Below, one piece after another: positions 59,802-64,000 of a DNA stretch of 64,000 bases (positions are counted from its first letter, which is position 1; the number at the start of each line of letters is the position of its first letter). Both the position numbers and the translations under genes were made by a program. The notes under the pieces were generated by a model. That model saw only the letters and a program-made list of their open reading frames with translations. It was not told the DNA's origin and did not search any database. Origin of the DNA: Aureimonas sp. OT7. Its GTDB lineage: Bacteria > Pseudomonadota > Alphaproteobacteria > Rhizobiales > Rhizobiaceae. The stretch lies in contig NZ_CP062167.1 of assembly GCF_014844055.1 (NCBI RefSeq), positions 2,517,501 through 2,581,500 on the forward strand. The letters are read 5' to 3'.

Positions 59802-61607
59802 TCACGCTGCCGGGGCGCGGCCAGCGATATAATTGCGCCAACCACCATAATGCGTGATCTCTTGCGCGTTGGCGAGCGCGGCCGGTTCGCAGATGAAGCC
59901 GGTGACCAACGAGCCGTCGTCCAGCTCCACCTTGCCGACCCCGAGCGGCTGCGGGATGCCCGCAACGAACCGTCCGAAGCCGCCGGCCGGCATGGTCCAC
60001 ACCTCTACCTCAAGCCCCGGGCCGGCAAATCCGCCATCCCGCACAAGGCCGGGTTTGGGCGGCACCGTGCCGGACAGGGCATGGAGCCGGTAATGCGGCG
60101 CCGTGCGTGCCATGCGCAGCAACCGTGCGCCCTGCGCCGCAAGCTCGCCGTTCAACGGCATGCCCGTCAGATGCGCGCCGACAACGGCGATCTCCAGCCA
60201 GCCGCCATCCGATTGCGCGGCAGGCGCGCTCCGCGCGATCAGGCCACGATCCAGCCCCGCGCCGCAGGCGGCCTTTTCATGCAGGCGTGCCGCAAAAGCG
60301 GCCAGCGCGTCGTCGCTGTCGGCCGGGCCCACCAGTTGGACACCGAAGGGCAGCCCGCTTTCGGTAAAGCCGGCAGGCACGGCGATTGCCGCCGCACCGA
60401 AGAAATTGGCAAAATTGGTAAACCGGCCGAAGCGCGCATTCAGCGCCAGCGGATCGGCAAGCATCGCCGCCACCGTCTGGATGTCGGGCGAAGTCGGCAG
60501 CAACAAAGCGTCGACATCGGCCATCGCTTCTTCCGCCTGTCGGCGGTATGCGGCAAGGGCGTAGACACCCTCGAAGGCGTCCACGGCGCTCATGCCGCGC
60601 GCGCCCTCCATGATGGCGCGCACCGTCGGCTCGACGCTGTCCGGCTGCGCATCGATGAAGGGCTTGATGGCCGCAAGCCGTTCGGCCACCCACGGCCCCT
60701 CGTACAGCAGGGCCGCCGCCTTGCGGAAGGGTGCGTAGTCGAAGGGTACGATCTCCGCCCCCAGACTGCGTGCCCGTTCCACTGCCGCACCAAACAGCGC
60801 CGCATAGGCATCGTTGCCGAAGAACTCCAGCTCTTCCGCCTCCGGCACGCCAAGGCGCAGCCGCGTCGGCAGCGGGGTGTAGCCGAAGCGGCGTGAGAAG
60901 GCATCGGCGGCGTCGAAGCCCTCCATTACACGGCGCGCCGCGATGCCGTCGGCAACCGTTGCGGCAAACACGGTGACGACGTCGATGGAGCGGCAGGCGG
61001 GGACGACGCCGGTCGTGGACACCCGGCCGGTCGAAGGCTTGATCCCGACGATGTTGTTGAAGGCGGCGGGCACGCGCCCGGAGCCCGCGGTATCGGTGCC
61101 GAGCGCCAGCGCCGCCATGCCGGAGGCGACCGCCACAGCCGAGCCGGAGGACGAGCCGCCCGAGACATAGTCGGCATCGAACACGCAACGCGGCGCGCCA
61201 TAGGGCGAGCGCGTGCCGTTCAGCCCCGTGGCGAACTGGTCTAGGTTCGTCTTGCCGACGATGATCGCGCCGGCCTGCCGCAGCCGGGCCACCACATGGG
61301 CGTCCGTATCCGGCGTATAGGCGAAGTCGGGGCACGCGGCCGTCGTCGGAAAGCCGGTAACGTCGATATTGTCCTTGACGGCGACCGGCACGCCCCACAG
61401 CGGCAGGCTGCCGGGAACGGGAGACCGCGCCTCCAGCGCCCTTGCCTGCAGCGTCAACTGCTGCCGGCTGGCCGGGGTGATGAATGCCGCCGGATCGCCC
61501 GCCGCGATGCGCCGGGACACGGCATCGACCATCGCATCCAGCGTCAGTCCCGCCGCGTAGGCGTCGGCCAGCGAAGCAAGGTCGATGATCTTCGGAAGAT
61601 CGGTCAT
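59802..61607 (-). CDS. atzF: Allophanate hydrolase AtzF
   Basis: The 601-residue enzyme (AtzF is about 605) hydrolyses allophanate to carbon dioxide and ammonia. The amidase-signature domain has the catalytic Lys in PLWGVPVAVKDNIDV (about residue 89), Ser in VSGGSSSGSAVAVASG and LGTDTAGSGRVPAAF, and FNNIVGIKPS. After about residue 440 lies the AtzF C-terminal domain (LEIAVVGAHLTGMPLNGELA, LVTGFICEPAALANA), which decarboxylates the carboxylated intermediate. The ATG at 61605-61607 gives MTDLPKIIDLASL. An in-frame ATG at 61640 would overlap the cupin gene. It follows the cupin gene by 13 bases. Confidence 0.93.
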   Translation of the reverse strand: MTDLPKIIDLASLADAYAAGLTLDAMVDAVSRRIAAGDPAAFITPASRQQLTLQARALEARSPVPGSLPLWGVPVAVKDNIDVTGFPTTAACPDFAYTPDTDAHVVARLRQAGAIIVGKTNLDQFATGLNGTRSPYGAPRCVFDADYVSGGSSSGSAVAVASGMAALALGTDTAGSGRVPAAFNNIVGIKPSTGRVSTTGVVPACRSIDVVTVFAATVADGIAARRVMEGFDAADAFSRRFGYTPLPTRLRLGVPEAEELEFFGNDAYAALFGAAVERARSLGAEIVPFDYAPFRKAAALLYEGPWVAERLAAIKPFIDAQPDSVEPTVRAIMEGARGMSAVDAFEGVYALAAYRRQAEEAMADVDALLLPTSPDIQTVAAMLADPLALNARFGRFTNFANFFGAAAIAVPAGFTESGLPFGVQLVGPADSDDALAAFAARLHEKAACGAGLDRGLIARSAPAAQSDGGWLEIAVVGAHLTGMPLNGELAAQGARLLRMARTAPHYRLHALSGTVPPKPGLVRDGGFAGPGLEVEVWTMPAGGFGRFVAGIPQPLGVGKVELDDGSLVTGFICEPAALANAQEITHYGGWRNYIAGRAPAA

Positions 61608-61620
61608 TATCGGTATGTCC

Positions 61621-61977
61621 TCAAGCCTGTTCGTCTTCATCGAGAATTTCCACCGGCGCCGCCCAGTGGATCAGCACCAGGCAACCCTCGTCGGACCAGA
61701 CCCGGTGGATGCTGCCGGGGCGGTTGACGACGAAATCGCCGGCGACATAGCGCCCGGCATCGTCGGTTTGCGCCCCTTCCAGCACCAGAATGGTTTCCAG
61801 TCCGGCGTGTCGGTGGCGGGGCACGGACGCCCCGGCCCGGTATCGCAACAGGGCGACGCCGGGACCCCCATCCACCGAGCGGGCGATATGGTGGATGTCC
61901 ACTCCGGGGCGGAACGGCTCGAAGGCCACGGCATCCGGCGCAAGGGCCAGAAGCCCCTGCAGGACTTCGGGTGTCAT
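61621..61977 (-). CDS. Cupin-domain protein
   Basis: The 118-residue single-domain cupin has PRHRHAGLETILVLEGAQTD (cupin motif 1, with the metal-binding His, His, Glu pattern) and VNRPGSIHRVWSDEGCLVLI (motif 2, His). It may bind a metal and act as an isomerase, or help a neighbouring enzyme. Small cupins often accompany isochorismatase-like hydrolases and allophanate hydrolase genes in alphaproteobacterial nitrogen operons, with unknown function. It overlaps the hydrolase stop by four bases (ATGA). Confidence 0.85.
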   Translation of the reverse strand: MTPEVLQGLLALAPDAVAFEPFRPGVDIHHIARSVDGGPGVALLRYRAGASVPRHRHAGLETILVLEGAQTDDAGRYVAGDFVVNRPGSIHRVWSDEGCLVLIHWAAPVEILDEDEQA

Positions 61978-62642
61978 GTCGTCAATCCTTCCGCAATGGC
62001 GTCCACGGTAGCCGTCCAGCCGACAATGCCCCCCTGCGCGCGCACCATGTCCAGTGTCGCCTCCTTGAAGTGCGCAAAGTAGCTTTCCGTCGCGTCCTCG
62101 GCGAGCAGACAGTCGTAGCCGCGGTCGTTGGCCTCGCGCATGGTCGTCTGCACGCAGACCTCGGTCGTTACGCCGGCCAGCACCAGCGCGGTGACGCCGA
62201 AGCCTTCCAGGATCTCGGACAGGTCCGTCGCATGGAAGGCGCCCTTGCCCGGCTTGTCGATCACCGTTTCGCCCGGCAGCGGAAACAGTTCGGGCACGAT
62301 CTCCGCGCCGGGCGCACCGGCCACAAGAATCCTGCCCATGGGCCCGATATCGCCGATACGCCGTCCCTCCGGCCCGCGCCGCCACTTGGCCGGCGGGCAG
62401 TCCGACAGATCCGGGCGATGACATTCGCGCGTGTGGACGATGGGTGCGCCACGCGCACGAAACAGCTCTATCAGCCTGCGCGTTGCGGGCACGATGGCCC
62501 GCAGCCGCGAAACGTCGTTGCCGAGGCTCTCGCCAAATCCGCCGGGCTCCAGAAAATCGCGCTGCATATCGATGACGATGAGCGCCACGCGCCCGTCCTC
62601 GAAGCGGAATGGAGAAGGGCTTGCCGCGATCGTGCCCATCAT
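61974..62642 (-). CDS. Isochorismatase-like cysteine hydrolase, likely biuret (or triuret/ureide) hydrolase
   Basis: The 222-residue enzyme has the cysteine-hydrolase triad: Asp in LIVIDMQRDFLEPG (about residue 24), Lys in VIDKPGKGAFHATD, and the nucleophile Cys in VTTEVCVQTTMREANDRG. It belongs to the isochorismatase-like group that includes biuret hydrolase BiuH, triuret hydrolase TrtA and ureidoacrylate hydrolase RutB. Sitting in one operon with allophanate hydrolase, the enzyme that consumes the biuret product, it is best explained as biuret or triuret hydrolase. It overlaps the cupin and ATPase genes by four bases. Confidence 0.88.
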   Translation of the reverse strand: MMGTIAASPSPFRFEDGRVALIVIDMQRDFLEPGGFGESLGNDVSRLRAIVPATRRLIELFRARGAPIVHTRECHRPDLSDCPPAKWRRGPEGRRIGDIGPMGRILVAGAPGAEIVPELFPLPGETVIDKPGKGAFHATDLSEILEGFGVTALVLAGVTTEVCVQTTMREANDRGYDCLLAEDATESYFAHFKEATLDMVRAQGGIVGWTATVDAIAEGLTT

Positions 62643-64000
62643 CGATGCCCCGCCATGTGCCTGCCGATTTCCATCGGATCGGCCTTGCGGCCGCCTTCCG
62701 TCTCAAAGACGATCCTGCCCTCGTGCATCACGAGGATACGGTCGGACAGGGCGATCACCTCATCCAGATCCTCGCTGACCAGCAACACCGCCGTTCCTTT
62801 GTTGCGCGCCTTCAAAAGCGCCGCGCGGATATCGGCCACCGCGCCGAAATCCAGCCCGAAGCACGGATTGGCGACCACCAGCAATTCGGCATCGCCGTCC
62901 AGTTCGCGGGCCAGTACGGTACGCTGCACATTGCCGCCCGAAAGAGTGGCGATGGGCGCGTCGGGAGACTGGGTCTTGATGGAATAGGCGGCAATCTGCG
63001 CCTCCGCGTAGCGGCGCATGCCGCGCCTGTCGACAAGGATACGCGCCCGCCCATCCGCATGCCGGTCGAAGCTGCGCAAGGCGAGATTTTCCATCACGCT
63101 CATCCGGCCGACGCAGGCATTGCGCAGCGGCTCTTCGGGCAGGACGCGCACGCCCATTGCCTGCGCCTGCGCGCGGCGGGCCTGGTATGGCGCACCGCCG
63201 ACATGGATGGCGCCGGAGGCCGGCGTAGTCTGGCCGGACAGCGTCTCCACCAGCACCGCCTGGCCGTTACCGGATATGCCGGCGATGCCGACGATTTCAC
63301 CGGCCCGCACCTCCAGCCTGTCGATATCGATGCCGCCGCGTTGCGGCCCGGCCTTGACGCCGCTGAGATCGAGGACGGCGCGCGCCTTGGCAGAGGCAGG
63401 CTCGGGCCGGGGCGCGGCCGCAAGATCGCGCTTGCCGATCATCATCTCTGCCATATCCGCCACCGACAAGGCATCGACGCGGCCATGCCCGGCCAGCCGG
63501 CCCCGGCGCAGCACGGTCACCTCGTCGCAGAAGCCCGTGACCTCCGGAAACTTGTGGCTGATCAGAAGAACGCCCAACCCCTCTTCGTTGGCGCGGCGAC
63601 GCAGAAACCCCAGCACGTCGCTTGCCTCGCCCGGGGTCAGCACGGATGTCGGCTCGTCGAGCACCAGGACCCGGGAGCCGAGATACAATTCCTTCAGGAT
63701 TTCGGTCTTCTGCCGTTCACCCGCCGACAGGCGATGCACGGGCACGTCCATCGGCACTTTCAGCGGCATATCGGCCATGAAGGCGGCCAGCTTTGCCCGC
63801 TCCTTGCGCCAATCCACGATGGCGGGCACATCCGGGCCGGCCATCACCAGATTTTCCAGAACGGTCATGGCCGGCACCAGGGTGAAATGCTGGTACACCA
63901 TGCCGATGCCGAGGCGGCGCGCATCGCGCGGGCTGGCCACTTCAACCTCGCGGTCGTCCATCAGGACGCTGCCCTCGTCGGCGCGGTAATAGCCGAGAAC
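62639..64000 (-). CDS. ABC transporter ATP-binding protein, BMP/nucleoside type (partial)
   Basis: At least 453 residues of a tandem two-domain ATPase, extending past the right edge of the window. Domain 1, from the edge, shows YQHFTLVPAMTVLENLV (Q-loop), HRLSAGERQKTEILKELYLG (signature), VLVLDEPTSVLTP (Walker B) and ISHKFPEV. Domain 2 has GIAGISGNGQAVLVETLSG (a degenerate Walker A), ATLSGGNVQRTVLAREL, LLVVANPCFGLDFG and LVSEDLDEVI. The order fits YufO/BmpA-type importers for nucleosides, guanine bases or other purine-like compounds. It is upstream of the hydrolase and overlaps it, so the operon starts beyond the window. Confidence 0.92.
   Translation of the reverse strand, partial: VLGYYRADEGSVLMDDREVEVASPRDARRLGIGMVYQHFTLVPAMTVLENLVMAGPDVPAIVDWRKERAKLAAFMADMPLKVPMDVPVHRLSAGERQKTEILKELYLGSRVLVLDEPTSVLTPGEASDVLGFLRRRANEEGLGVLLISHKFPEVTGFCDEVTVLRRGRLAGHGRVDALSVADMAEMMIGKRDLAAAPRPEPASAKARAVLDLSGVKAGPQRGGIDIDRLEVRAGEIVGIAGISGNGQAVLVETLSGQTTPASGAIHVGGAPYQARRAQAQAMGVRVLPEEPLRNACVGRMSVMENLALRSFDRHADGRARILVDRRGMRRYAEAQIAAYSIKTQSPDAPIATLSGGNVQRTVLARELDGDAELLVVANPCFGLDFGAVADIRAALLKARNKGTAVLLVSEDLDEVIALSDRILVMHEGRIVFETEGGRKADPMEIGRHMAGHR

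Overview
The window is a 64 kb piece of a GC-rich chromosome or large replicon. It looks like an alphaproteobacterium of the order Hyphomicrobiales (Rhizobiales). The clues are the family content (a long B12-dependent ribonucleotide reductase NrdJ, a DUF982 protein, an Omp25/31-type outer-membrane protein), tightly packed operons with ATGA or TGATG overlaps, and many ABC importers paired with GntR, LacI, XRE or TetR regulators. A family such as Aurantimonadaceae would fit, but this is inference. I see no rRNA, CRISPR array or intact mobile element.

Layout. 1-1111: a scar with a frameshifted aminoglycoside-6-adenylyltransferase fragment, the last 67 codons of a tyrosine integrase, and tRNA-Ser(GCT). 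1227-7646: a small exported protein, a TRIC/UPF0126 membrane protein, nrdJ behind a pair of NrdR boxes, a DUF982 protein and a ModE-like regulator. 7717-10241: modABC molybdate importer (minus strand). 10349-20571: a divergent amino-sugar cluster. A BadF-type kinase, GntR regulator, SIS deaminase and nagA run left; murQ, a sugar ABC importer and a Gfo/Idh oxidoreductase run right. Together they would take imported GlcNAc or MurNAc to fructose-6-phosphate. 20550-23305: HxlR/oxidoreductase and MFS/TetR pairs. 23370-29207: a NitT/TauT-type importer with a FAH-family hydrolase, controlled by a divergent FCD-GntR with two matching operators.

29204-40025 is a glycosyltransferase-rich block. It holds a zinc-ribbon GT, two GT4 enzymes, a fused sucrose-phosphate synthase/phosphatase, a GT2, a GT28-like enzyme, an acyl-CoA dehydrogenase homologue, a PIG-L deacetylase fused to a NodS-like methyltransferase, and another GT2. 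The last three resemble the chemistry of Nod-factor synthesis (glycosyl transfer, N-deacetylation, N-methylation, acyl handling) and are the best candidate here for an undescribed glycoconjugate pathway. 40099-44269: a 33-residue membrane peptide, a zinc-linked COG0523 GTPase behind a Zur-like box, a GntR/DapA-like pair and an Omp25/31 porin.

44458-52077: an M20 amidohydrolase, BtpA, a PfkB kinase, a phosphotriesterase-like hydrolase and a ribose-type importer, next to an XRE-cupin regulator. A CTTGA-N7-TCAAG element occurs upstream of both the regulator and the importer. 52224-59097: a LacI-controlled importer with a glutamine-amidotransferase-like protein and an ArgE/DapE-type deacylase. 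59061-64000: a nitrogen-scavenging operon (BMP/nucleoside-type importer ATPase, cysteine hydrolase resembling biuret hydrolase, cupin, allophanate hydrolase, GntR) that runs off the right edge. Three adjacent catabolic islands of this kind, each with its own importer and regulator, suggest a niche rich in plant or cell-wall exudates.
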